Source: Nocardia flavorosea (GTDB lineage: Bacteria > Actinomycetota > Actinomycetes > Mycobacteriales > Mycobacteriaceae). From it: 64,000 nucleotides of DNA. The position numbers and the translations under genes were made by a program. Numbering within the stretch: the first letter of the stretch is position 1; the number at the start of each line of letters is the position of its first letter. The stretch lies in the NCBI RefSeq assembly GCF_015477805.1, contig NZ_JADLQL010000003.1:665149-729148 (forward strand), in the 5' to 3' direction. Below are positions 8,669-16,663 of this stretch, piece after piece. Below the pieces are notes generated by a model that did no database searches, was not told the origin of the DNA, and saw only the letters and a list, made by a program, of their open reading frames with translations.

Positions 8669-8798
8669 TGGTGTACCTGCCTTCCGGGTGGCCGGTCCGA
8701 TGCGCTGTTCTGTGCCACAATTCTACGGCGGTGACCGGGCCGCCACCATGGGCGGACTCCGGCCGCCGGACGGGACGGCAGGTACTCCGGGCGGCAGT

Positions 8799-9557
8799 TC
8801 AGAAGTCGAATCCGCCGAAGTCGAATCCGCCCCGGTCGTCGCCGCCGTCGCCCCAGCCGTCCTCCGCGCCGGCGCCCATGCCCTGTTCACCGGCCGATAG
8901 CCCGTCCTGGAAACCCTCGCCGTAGCCACTCTCGAAACCCTGGGCGCCGTAGCCGACGCCCGCCATACCGGTGAACAGCGACGTGAACAGCAGCGTCGAG
9001 CCGATTCCCCAGGCGCCGGCGACCAAGGCGGGCCGCCACCACGGTTCGGAGTACCAGCCGGCCGGTACCGGCCGCCCCGCCACCCGTCCGCCGGGGTAGT
9101 AGTTCGGTGTTTCGGACGAGGGGTGCGGTGAAGCGGCGATCCGCCGGTTCTCGAAGTCGATTTCCCGGTCTTCGCTGACTTCGCCCGCGCTCGCCCGGCC
9201 CGCGAGTTCGGGCACCGCGGGGCCGGGATCCATGTCCATGGCGATTCGGGCGGCGCGGATGTAATACAGGCCCTCGACCGCGGTTTGTTTCGCCAGGTGA
9301 GCCTGGACAGTACTGGCGGCCTGGTCGAGCTGGCCGCCGGCGGCGGTATGGCGTTCGGCGGCGTCGGCCAATGCCTGCTTCGCGGCGGTGTTTGTGCCGG
9401 TCAGATTGTAGATCTGCCCGCCCAGTCGTTCGTTGGTGCGGCGGGCGTCGGCCAGTGCGTCGGTCAACTCGAGTGCGCGTTGTTCGCGCCGGCGGGACCG
9501 CCACACGAGGAAAAGCGCCGCCAGGACGATCGCCGCGGCGATCAGGAACCACTCCAT
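8799..9557 (-). CDS. Membrane-anchored protein with coiled coil and Gly/Asp-rich tail
   Basis: 252 residues. I chose the ATG at 9557 because GAAGGAGT lies 7 nt upstream; the in-frame GTG at 9566 is adjacent to that site. Residues 2-22 (EWFLIAAAIVLAALFLVWRS) form a transmembrane segment. An Ala/Glu/Arg-rich coiled-coil region (about 25-105) follows, then a linker, a second hydrophobic stretch (LVAGAWGIGSTLLFTSLFTG) and a Gly/Asp/Phe-rich tail ending GGFDFGGFDF. No enzyme motif is seen. It may be an envelope scaffold. The DUF2267 gene follows in the same direction. Confidence 0.8.
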   Translation of the reverse strand: MEWFLIAAAIVLAALFLVWRSRRREQRALELTDALADARRTNERLGGQIYNLTGTNTAAKQALADAAERHTAAGGQLDQAASTVQAHLAKQTAVEGLYYIRAARIAMDMDPGPAVPELAGRASAGEVSEDREIDFENRRIAASPHPSSETPNYYPGGRVAGRPVPAGWYSEPWWRPALVAGAWGIGSTLLFTSLFTGMAGVGYGAQGFESGYGEGFQDGLSAGEQGMGAGAEDGWGDGGDDRGGFDFGGFDF

Positions 9558-9712
9558 CGTTCGCACTCCTTCGGTCGACGGAGCACAGTGCCGACCAGCC
9601 TACTCGCCGCCCGTCCGGGCCGCCGACGCCGGAATCGGCGGCTCCGAACGGATCGGCCCGTGTCCTGCGGCAGCATCGGCCCGGACGGCTGTGGGGCGGC
9701 GCGCGGAGCCGA

Positions 9713-10597
9713 TCAGGATCCGGACCGCGGTGACGAGCGCATTTCTACTCGCAGCAGGTAGTCACGGATAATCGAAATGTACTCACTGCGCAGGGGCTCC
9801 TCTTCGAGGAAGCCCATATGCGCCGCGCCGGGCTGGGTGATGTGCTCGGAATCGGGTATGCGGCTGGCGATATCGGCCAGATGGGTGGGGACGCACTCGT
9901 CGTATTCGCCGCCGAGTACCAGAGTGGGGACCCGGATTCGATCGAGTATGTCGAATATGTCCCAATCGGCCAGGGTTCCGGTCACGTGGTAGTCCGCATC
10001 GCCGATCATTGTCCGGAATGTCAGCGGGCACATTTTTTCCGGATCCAGTCGTACCGTCGCCGTGCGGACGATATGTGCCCGCAGATATTCCTCCTGGGCT
10101 ATCCGGTAATCGGGATCGTCCACGGTGGCATCGAGCTCACGTCCGTAGGTTCGCTCCAGAACACGGCCCGGTAACTCTGCCAGCAGGCCGCGGACCTCCT
10201 TCTCGAACCGGGGCACGCTCGCCAAACCGTTGGCGCAGATCAGGCTCGTCCACTCGGGTGCCCGCTGGGCGGCGAACTGGAGCCCGAGCATCGCACCCCA
10301 CGAGTGGCCGTAGACATGCGGGAACCGCAGTCCGAGACCGTCGATCACCGCCGCGAGTTCGTCCAGGAAACGCGGCACCGTGAGCAGTCCGGTGTCGTCG
10401 ATCGGATCCGAACGCCCTACTCCGAGCTGGTCGTACCAGATGACTTCCCGTTCGGCGGTCAGCGGTTCGAAGGCTTCGAACAACAAATCGCTGGGGTAGC
10501 CCGGGCCGCCGTGGACAAGGAGCAGCGGTACGCCGCCGTGGCCTGCTCGCCGGTACCAGACAGTGCCGCCGGGGACGGCTGTTCTTCCCTCCCTCAT
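9713..10597 (-). CDS. Alpha/beta hydrolase, proline iminopeptidase-like
   Basis: 294 residues of the S33 peptidase/alpha-beta hydrolase fold. The oxyanion motif HGGPG (29-33) is typical of proline iminopeptidases, the nucleophile is Ser99 in GHSWG, and the acid and base are probably Asp233 (GGEYDECVP) and His260 (AAHMGF). WYDQLGVGRSD matches the DQxGxGxS segment of the family. The start ATG overlaps the stop of the upstream NTF2-like gene by 4 nt (10594-10597), so the two are translationally coupled. Substrate could be an N-terminal proline peptide or a small amide/ester. Confidence 0.9.
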   Translation of the reverse strand: MREGRTAVPGGTVWYRRAGHGGVPLLLVHGGPGYPSDLLFEAFEPLTAEREVIWYDQLGVGRSDPIDDTGLLTVPRFLDELAAVIDGLGLRFPHVYGHSWGAMLGLQFAAQRAPEWTSLICANGLASVPRFEKEVRGLLAELPGRVLERTYGRELDATVDDPDYRIAQEEYLRAHIVRTATVRLDPEKMCPLTFRTMIGDADYHVTGTLADWDIFDILDRIRVPTLVLGGEYDECVPTHLADIASRIPDSEHITQPGAAHMGFLEEEPLRSEYISIIRDYLLRVEMRSSPRSGS

Positions 10598-11001
10598 GGC
10601 CGGCTCTCACCTGGCCCACTGTCCGCGCCGCTCCTACGGCCGGTGGATGGAACGGTATACGTATATTCTTCCATCCGGTCGATGAGCGAGCCGTCGAATC
10701 GGAAATACGTCGCCGAATGAATTTCGCTGGCGGTGCCGCCTTCGAGGCGTAGCCGGAGTATATTCTGTTGCAGTACTTCCGGTGGACGGCAAAACTGCCT
10801 GACTATCTCGTATTCCAGTGACAGCACCTGCCCGGAAAGCGATTCGAGCCGGCTCAATTTCTCGGCGATCGGCTGATCTCCGGTGCCGTCGTTGTGCCAT
10901 ACGACGGCGGTATCGGTACACATCGCCCGCATGGAATCGAAATCGAGAATTTCCAGATTCCGGAGGAACCGGGTTGCTTTCTCGTCGAGTTCACTGTCCA
11001 T
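10594..11001 (-). CDS. NTF2-like (SnoaL-type) small protein
   Basis: 135 residues from the ATG at 11001. The layout ATRFLRNLEILDFDSMRAM, VVWHNDGTGDQPIAEKL and FCRPPEVLQQNILRLR, ending with EIHSATYFRFDGSLIDRMEEY, is that of an NTF2-like alpha+beta barrel, a fold used by isomerases, hydrolases and cofactor-free dehydratases. An in-frame extension upstream to 11187 lacks a ribosome site. It is the first gene of a two-gene unit with the alpha/beta hydrolase (ATGA overlap), suggesting the two act on the same compound. Confidence 0.85.
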   Translation of the reverse strand: MDSELDEKATRFLRNLEILDFDSMRAMCTDTAVVWHNDGTGDQPIAEKLSRLESLSGQVLSLEYEIVRQFCRPPEVLQQNILRLRLEGGTASEIHSATYFRFDGSLIDRMEEYTYTVPSTGRRSGADSGPGESRP

Positions 11002-11309
11002 CTCGGCCCTTTCACGCTGCTCGGCAACTGAACACATAGTGCGCAGAGATACGCCGGAAACCATCGCCGCCCGGCGGATTCCAGTGTATTGAGATAATTC
11101 GTAAACGGTAGTCTTGACTTCCATTTCGCATTCCAGCAGTACTGCGCGGGAGAAGCCGGAATTCCCGCACTTCCGGATAAAGCGCAAAGGGGCCGCCGAC
11201 CGAGTACCGGGGCTTTCGAGCCCCGAGCAGGAGGCGGCAGCCCGATCGGATGGGGGGACTCCGGGAAATCGGTCGACCCCGGCCGGTGCGGATGCCAGGG
11301 TGGTCTCCT
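11002..11309. promoter_or_regulatory. Divergent intergenic region
   Basis: About 308 bases between the NTF2-like gene and the methyltransferase gene, transcribed away from each other. No clear operator. An in-frame extension of the NTF2-like gene covers part of it but lacks coding signals. Confidence 0.4.
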
Positions 11310-12065
11310 ATGGAACGGGCATTTGCGGACCTGGTGCGGGAGGCTGCGGCGGTATCGGTGGAGGGCTGGGATTTCTCGTGGCTCGACGGCCGGGCCACCG
11401 AAGCGCGGCCGTCGTGGGGTTACCAGCGGCTCATGAGTGCCCGGCTGGAAACCGCCACCGCGGCACTGGATATCCAGACCGGTGGCGGTGAGGTCCTCGC
11501 CGGCGCCGCGATCTTCCCGCCGACCATGGTTGCCACCGAATCCTGGCCACCGAACGTAGCGAAGGCCACCGCCCTGCTGCACCCGCGGGGCGCTGTCGTC
11601 GTCGCGACACCCGACGAGGCTCCGCTGCCGTTCGCCGATTCGGCGTTCGACCTGGTCGTATGTCGGCATCCGGCGACCGTCCGGTGGGAGGAGATCGCCC
11701 GGGTGCTGCAATCGGGCGGAACCTACCTCGCCCAGCATGTCGGGCCGGCGAGCGTATTCGAACTGGTCGAATACTTTCTCGGCCCACAGCCGCAAGCCCG
11801 GCGGGCCCGGGATCCGCGCGACGAGTCCGCCGCCGCCCGGGCGGCCGGTCTGGAGATCACCGATCTGCGCACCGAACGCTTGCGGATGGAGTTCCACGAC
11901 ATCGGCGCGGTGGTGTACTTCCTGCGAAAGGTGATCTGGCTGGTTCCCGGTTTCACCGTCGACACCTACCGCGACACCCTGCGCCGGTTACACGACCGGA
12001 TACAGCGGCAAGGGCCCTTTGTCGCGTACTCCGCCCGGACCCTGGTGGAGGCCGCCAAGCCTTGA
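11310..12065 (+). CDS. SAM-dependent methyltransferase
   Basis: 251 residues from the ATG at 11310. The class I methyltransferase signature is visible: motif I LDIQTGGGEVLAGA, then TPDEAPLPFADSAFDLVVCRHP (motif IV region) and EIARVLQSGGTYLAQHVGP (post-motif helix). The C-terminus covers the acceptor. Upstream in-frame codons exist but lack a ribosome site. It methylates an unknown small molecule or macromolecule using S-adenosylmethionine. A 119-bp gap separates it from the SWIM-led operon, so it may have its own promoter. Confidence 0.9.
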   Translation: MERAFADLVREAAAVSVEGWDFSWLDGRATEARPSWGYQRLMSARLETATAALDIQTGGGEVLAGAAIFPPTMVATESWPPNVAKATALLHPRGAVVVATPDEAPLPFADSAFDLVVCRHPATVRWEEIARVLQSGGTYLAQHVGPASVFELVEYFLGPQPQARRARDPRDESAAARAAGLEITDLRTERLRMEFHDIGAVVYFLRKVIWLVPGFTVDTYRDTLRRLHDRIQRQGPFVAYSARTLVEAAKP

Positions 12066-12184
12066 CCGCGCCGGCCGGGTGGTGGTTGCCCAGCTCGGTG
12101 GCGGCCTCGGGAACCGGGGACCGATATCTCTGTCGGTGGGGTGGCTTAGGTTGATCGGTGTGATGACAGACGGGAGGGGATCCC

Positions 12185-12679
12185 ATGGGCTCCGATGACC
12201 AAGCGCGGGAACATTATTCGGTGGTGCAGATGCTGCCGGTGGTCGCGCCGCGCAAGCTTGCGAAGGTGCCGTTCGTGGAGATGGCCGACGGGCGACTGCA
12301 GGGGGTGGTGTCGAGCGGATCGGATATCGCGCGCGTCTACGTATCGTCGATTTCCGCGCGCGAGCACGGGCTCAGTTGCAGCACCAACAACAACAGGCCG
12401 TGCGGCGGGCACTCCGGCGGGTATGCGTGCAAGCATATTCGGTCGCTGCTGGCCGAAGCGGTGCTGCAATACGGGATCGATCGGGTTGCTCGGTTCCTCG
12501 GTGTGGACGTGCCCGCGGACGGCGATATTCTCGGCCGTCTGGATACGTCCGGTGCGTCCACCCCGGCGGCTGTCGTGTTCAGCAGATTCCTGCGGCACCT
12601 CAGCTATCTGGAACAGCCCGGATCCACGACCCCGGTACCCGAATTGCACTGGTTCCCGGCGGCGGGGGCACCGGCCTGA
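12185..12679 (+). CDS. SWIM-like zinc-finger protein, first gene of the vWA/MoxR operon
   Basis: 164 residues. The probable metal site is Cys65, Cys73, Cys82 and His84 in CSTNNNRPCGGHSGGYACKH, a stretched variant of the SWIM motif CxCxnCxH that binds zinc and mediates DNA or protein contacts. A long helix follows. The ATG at 12185 follows GGAGGG, a strong ribosome site. The TGA stop shares a base with the next ATG (12679), so translation is coupled. SWIM proteins next to vWA and MoxR genes recur in actinobacteria. Its role is probably substrate or partner recognition for the complex; this is inference. Confidence 0.85.
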   Translation: MGSDDQAREHYSVVQMLPVVAPRKLAKVPFVEMADGRLQGVVSSGSDIARVYVSSISAREHGLSCSTNNNRPCGGHSGGYACKHIRSLLAEAVLQYGIDRVARFLGVDVPADGDILGRLDTSGASTPAAVVFSRFLRHLSYLEQPGSTTPVPELHWFPAAGAPA

Positions 12680-14061
12680 TGCTCGGAATGCAGTTGGCGG
12701 CGCTGACCGCCGCACCGGATCCCGGAGTCACCGAAGCACTGGATGTGATCGACGGTTTCGATACCGCTCTTCTCGACGGCTTCGGCCGAATCGGCGCGGA
12801 GGCCGGGGACGCGCTTGCGGGCCTGAGCGCCGCCGTGGCCGGATCGCCGCTGGCAGCGGCGGTCGCCGAGGCCGTCGCCGCGCTCGATACGGGTTCGATC
12901 GAACCCGCGAAGCTCGGCGCGCTGGCCGCCGGCCGCGCAGCCCTGCTGGGCGCCGTGCACGATGCGCTGCTGCGCCGCTTCGATTCGGCGATCGGGCGGG
13001 AACGCGAAACCGCGGCGGCGACTACGCCGCCCGCCGCCGCACCGGGCGGTGCGGTCCAGGGGTGCCGGGCCTGGCTGCAGGAATTGGCGATCAACGGCTG
13101 GCGCGGGGTCGACCACGAACTGGTTTCCGCCGCCGATCGGACGATCGAAGCACTGTGGGCCGCGCCCGAACTGCGTCGGCCGGCCGTTCTGCTCGACGGA
13201 TTCGCCGCCGAACTGCGCGCCGGCGCGCCGATCGCGACACTGGACCGGATTCCGGTGCGGCGCTGGGCCGACCTGTGGTCGCAGGCCCTGCTGCTGACCT
13301 GGCGGGGCGAGCAGGAAATAGCCGCCGAGACCGTATCGGGACGGCTGCTGCCGATCGGCGTCGACGTGCACGAGCACGGTACGGCGGTGCAGGCACAGGT
13401 GCACGCCGTCCTCGAAACCGGAGCCGGACCGGCCCGGCTGGTGCGCGTGAGCATCGGTGCGGCCAAGGTCGATACCATTGTCGGCCCGGCCGTCTGGCAA
13501 GTTCTCGGTGCGCACCCGCACCTGCTGCAGGCGCTGGCCGAACGCCGGACGATCACGGTCGCGGACATGGCGCTCAACACAACCGGCGATCTCCTGTGGG
13601 TGGACGCGCACGCCGAACTCGGCGAACCGGCCGATCCGTTCACCACCGCCCGCATCCAGCTTCCGAAGGCCGTCGCGGCCGCGGCCGCGCCACTGGACCG
13701 CCACCCGGTCCACCTGGGGGAACCGGTGCTGCTGGAGAACTACCGCTTCGAAGACGGCGCCTTCCTCATCGACGGTCATCGCCTGAGCGTCGAACTCGAC
13801 CGTTTGCCTCGCAGCGGCCCGCTCACTGCCGCCCTCGTCACCAAGTCCACAGCCTGCCTGGGGCTCGTGCGCTGGGATGGTGGACAGTGGCGGCTGCGCC
13901 CACTCGCGGTCGAGTACGTGTTCAAGAAAGCGACGACCTCCGCACACACCGGTGACTGGGCGCAGGGCCCGACCGATCCGAAGGTCGCCAAAGCGCTGGC
14001 CAAATCCGGTGACGCGGTGGAGGTACTGCGCGAACGCGCGGGACGGTTGCTGCGCAAATGA
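12679..14061 (+). CDS. Unknown protein of the SWIM/vWA/MoxR operon
   Basis: 460 residues, starting at the ATG that overlaps the upstream stop (TGATG). The N-terminal third is Ala-rich and helical. The rest has a mixed pattern with conserved-looking motifs such as RVSIGAAKVDTIVGPAVWQV, PVLLENYRFEDGAFLIDG and GLVRWDGGQWRLRPLAVEYV. No known catalytic signature, transmembrane segment or signal peptide is visible, so it is probably cytosolic. It ends in an ATGA overlap with the vWA gene. Its fixed place between SWIM and vWA genes implies a structural or adaptor role in one complex, but function is unknown. Confidence 0.85.
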   Translation: MLGMQLAALTAAPDPGVTEALDVIDGFDTALLDGFGRIGAEAGDALAGLSAAVAGSPLAAAVAEAVAALDTGSIEPAKLGALAAGRAALLGAVHDALLRRFDSAIGRERETAAATTPPAAAPGGAVQGCRAWLQELAINGWRGVDHELVSAADRTIEALWAAPELRRPAVLLDGFAAELRAGAPIATLDRIPVRRWADLWSQALLLTWRGEQEIAAETVSGRLLPIGVDVHEHGTAVQAQVHAVLETGAGPARLVRVSIGAAKVDTIVGPAVWQVLGAHPHLLQALAERRTITVADMALNTTGDLLWVDAHAELGEPADPFTTARIQLPKAVAAAAAPLDRHPVHLGEPVLLENYRFEDGAFLIDGHRLSVELDRLPRSGPLTAALVTKSTACLGLVRWDGGQWRLRPLAVEYVFKKATTSAHTGDWAQGPTDPKVAKALAKSGDAVEVLRERAGRLLRK

Positions 14062-15533
14062 CCACAGCCCACGAGCAGGCCGGCCCTGCGCAACCCGATA
14101 TCCGCGAAACCCAGCGGCAGATCCTGTACTGGCGTCTGCTCGCCGGAATCTTCGACTCCGAACCGCCGCCGACCCTGGACTCGGCCGGCATCTCGATCGT
14201 CGACGACCTCGGATTACCTGCCGCGTTGCTGGATCCGGGCATCTCCGTCGATACGGTGATCCAGCGGTTCCCCGAGCTCAGGAGTGAATTCGACAGGCTG
14301 CGAGCAACTGTCGCGGACTCGGCCGCCGCCCTCCCGGATCCTCCTGCGGCCGGAGTCGGATCTGCTGCGCCGGATCCGGCCTCCGGTGGCCCGGACCGCG
14401 GAGCCGGTGATACGACCCGCCGACCCGAAGCGGACGTATCCGTCTCCGGCCCCGACGACCACGCGCCGGAACCCACCGGGAATCGCGAGCTCGAGGTACG
14501 CAATGCCGCCTTGATATCGAAACTCCTGCTCAACGTGTTCGCCACCGGTTCGGGCACGGTCGATGCCACCCAGCTCGCGAACTGGCAGGCCGACGCCTGC
14601 CATCTGCGTGCCCTGCTGGCCGGCTCCGGTAACGGTGGCAGTGATATCCAGGCCGCGCTCGGCAAGGTCGAGGGCGAACTCGTGGCCCGGATGCATCTGC
14701 GCGAGGTCCTCGCCGACCCGGTGCTCTCGGCGCAGCTCACCCCGAGCATGTCGCTGATCGAACAGTTGCTGCGCGACAAGGCGAATCTTTCCGGTGTGGC
14801 GCTCGCCAATGCCAAGCGGCTGATCCGCCGCTACGTCGACGAGGTGGCCGAGGTGCTCCGCACCCAGGTGCAGCAGAGTTCGGCCGGCACCGTCGACCGG
14901 TCGGTGCCGCCGAAGCGGATCCTGCGCAATCTCGATGTGGACCGCACGATCTGGAAAAATCTCACCAACTGGAACCCCGAGGACGAACGCCTCTACGTCG
15001 ACCGGTTGTTCTACCGGCAGACCGCCAAGCGGACGGTGCCCGCGCGGATGATCGTGGTGGTCGACCAGTCGGGATCGATGGTCGATTCGATGGTCAACTG
15101 CACCATCCTCGCCTCCATCTTCGCCGGACTGCCGAAGGTCGACGTGCACCTGATCGCCTTCGATACCCGCGCCTTGGACCTCACGCCGTGGATCCACGAC
15201 CCGTTCGAGGTGCTGCTGCGCACCAAACTCGGCGGCGGTAACGACGGGCCGGTCGCGATGGCGATGGCACAACCCAAGATCGCCGATCCCGCCAACACCG
15301 TGATGGTGTGGATCTCGGACTTCTACGAGTTCGACCGTTCCCAGCCATTGTTCGAGGGCATCCAGGCGGTGCACCGCAGCGGGGTGAAATTCATCCCCGT
15401 CGGTTCCGTCAACAGCTCCGGGCACCAGAGCGTCAACCCCTGGTTCCGCGAACGGTTCAAGGCGATGGGCACTCCGGTGATCTCCGGCCGCATCCAGAAG
15501 CTCGTCAACGAACTCAAGAACTTTCTCGACTAG
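14058..15533 (+). CDS. vWA domain protein, MoxR partner
   Basis: 491 residues. The first 150 residues are helical with an acidic Pro/Ala-rich linker. The middle is helical (about 150-320) and the C-terminus is a von Willebrand factor A domain. Its MIDAS motif is VVDQSGSM, with Asp336, Ser338 and Ser340 as metal ligands. Downstream WISDFYEF supplies the conserved Asp strand. vWA proteins of this kind act as metal-dependent binding adaptors for MoxR AAA+ ATPases. ATGA overlap with the upstream gene; the AAA+ gene starts 14 nt after its stop. Confidence 0.93.
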   Translation: MTTAHEQAGPAQPDIRETQRQILYWRLLAGIFDSEPPPTLDSAGISIVDDLGLPAALLDPGISVDTVIQRFPELRSEFDRLRATVADSAAALPDPPAAGVGSAAPDPASGGPDRGAGDTTRRPEADVSVSGPDDHAPEPTGNRELEVRNAALISKLLLNVFATGSGTVDATQLANWQADACHLRALLAGSGNGGSDIQAALGKVEGELVARMHLREVLADPVLSAQLTPSMSLIEQLLRDKANLSGVALANAKRLIRRYVDEVAEVLRTQVQQSSAGTVDRSVPPKRILRNLDVDRTIWKNLTNWNPEDERLYVDRLFYRQTAKRTVPARMIVVVDQSGSMVDSMVNCTILASIFAGLPKVDVHLIAFDTRALDLTPWIHDPFEVLLRTKLGGGNDGPVAMAMAQPKIADPANTVMVWISDFYEFDRSQPLFEGIQAVHRSGVKFIPVGSVNSSGHQSVNPWFRERFKAMGTPVISGRIQKLVNELKNFLD

Positions 15534-15547
15534 GAGACCTCCGCACC

Positions 15548-16663
15548 ATGACAGACACCACCCTGCGCGCTCCCGCCGAAATCAAATACGCCGAGGAGCT
15601 GGACTGGCTGGAATCCATCGATACCGGGCCCAAACCGTTCGCGTGGCGGCTGAGCCCGAAGATGGTCCGGCTGTTCATTCTCGGTTCCGAACGCGCCGAC
15701 GGCCTCGACCGCACGATCGACCAGAAATGGTTCGGGGACCGCAGTTTCGTCGAACGCAGTATCGTCACCCTGGCCTCCGACCGCGGACTGCTGCTGATCG
15801 GCGATCCGGGTACCGGGAAGAGCTGGCTGGCCGAACTGCTCTCGGCGGCCATCAGCCGCAACTCCACCCTGGTCGTACAGGGCACCGCGGGCACCACCGA
15901 GGACCACATCAAGTACTCGTGGAACATCTCGATGGTGATCGCCAAGGGCCAGTCGCGCGAATCGATGATCCCCTCGCCCATCATGACCGCGATGGAGCAG
16001 GGCGTGATCGGGCGTTTCGAGGAGCTCACCCGCTCCACCAGCGATGTGCAGGATGCACTGATCTCGATCCTGTCCGAGAAGTACGTGTCCATCCCCGAAC
16101 TCGATTCCGACAATATCGTCTTCGCCAAACCGGGCTTCTCCATCATCGCCACCGCCAACAGCCGCGACCGCGGCGTGAACGATCTGTCCTCGGCGTTGAA
16201 GCGGCGCTTCAACTTCGTGCGGATACCGGTGGTCACGAGCAAACGCAGCGAAGCGGAGATCGTGCGCTTCCGTACGGCGGAACTGTTGCGCCGTCATCGG
16301 ATCGAGCTGGAATTGCCGCCCACCCTGCTCGATATCCTGCTCGACAGTTTCGCCGATCTGCGTGCCGCGGCCGCCGCGGCCGGTAGCGACGACGAGAAGC
16401 TGGAATCGGCGCTGTCGACCGCCGAGCAGATCGGCGTACTCGAGGACGCCATCCTGCACAGCCAGTTCTTCGGCGACGCCGCGCTGCGGCCGGAGATCCT
16501 GGCCGGGTCGCTGGTGGGTTCGCTGGTCCGCCGTGCGCCGGAGGATCTGGCCATCCTCAACAAGTTCTGGCACGGCGTGGTCGAGCCGCGCAGTAAGGAC
16601 CTCGGCGGCGATTGGCAACCCTTCCTGGAGGGCGGCCGCGAAGCCATCGCGAGGCTTTCGTGA
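15548..16663 (+). CDS. MoxR-type AAA+ ATPase
   Basis: 371 residues. Walker A is GDPGTGKS at 85-92. The region where MoxR proteins usually have a DE Walker B shows EQGVIGRFEELTR, an unusual EE pair. Sensor 1 is SIIATANSRDRG and the Arg-rich LSSALKRRFNFVRIPV follows. The start ATG lies 15 nt after TAGGAG (which overlaps the upstream stop). MoxR ATPases are hexameric chaperone-like motors that remodel proteins with a vWA partner. The stop overlaps the next gene's GTG (GTGA), so all five operon genes are coupled or nearly so. Confidence 0.93.
   Translation: MTDTTLRAPAEIKYAEELDWLESIDTGPKPFAWRLSPKMVRLFILGSERADGLDRTIDQKWFGDRSFVERSIVTLASDRGLLLIGDPGTGKSWLAELLSAAISRNSTLVVQGTAGTTEDHIKYSWNISMVIAKGQSRESMIPSPIMTAMEQGVIGRFEELTRSTSDVQDALISILSEKYVSIPELDSDNIVFAKPGFSIIATANSRDRGVNDLSSALKRRFNFVRIPVVTSKRSEAEIVRFRTAELLRRHRIELELPPTLLDILLDSFADLRAAAAAAGSDDEKLESALSTAEQIGVLEDAILHSQFFGDAALRPEILAGSLVGSLVRRAPEDLAILNKFWHGVVEPRSKDLGGDWQPFLEGGREAIARLS

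Noticed and set aside
12195..13955. Long forward frame (586 codons) overlapping SWIM and the 460-aa gene
   Set aside because: Extremely Arg-rich translation in the wrong frame; the two real genes overlap by one base and have recognisable content.
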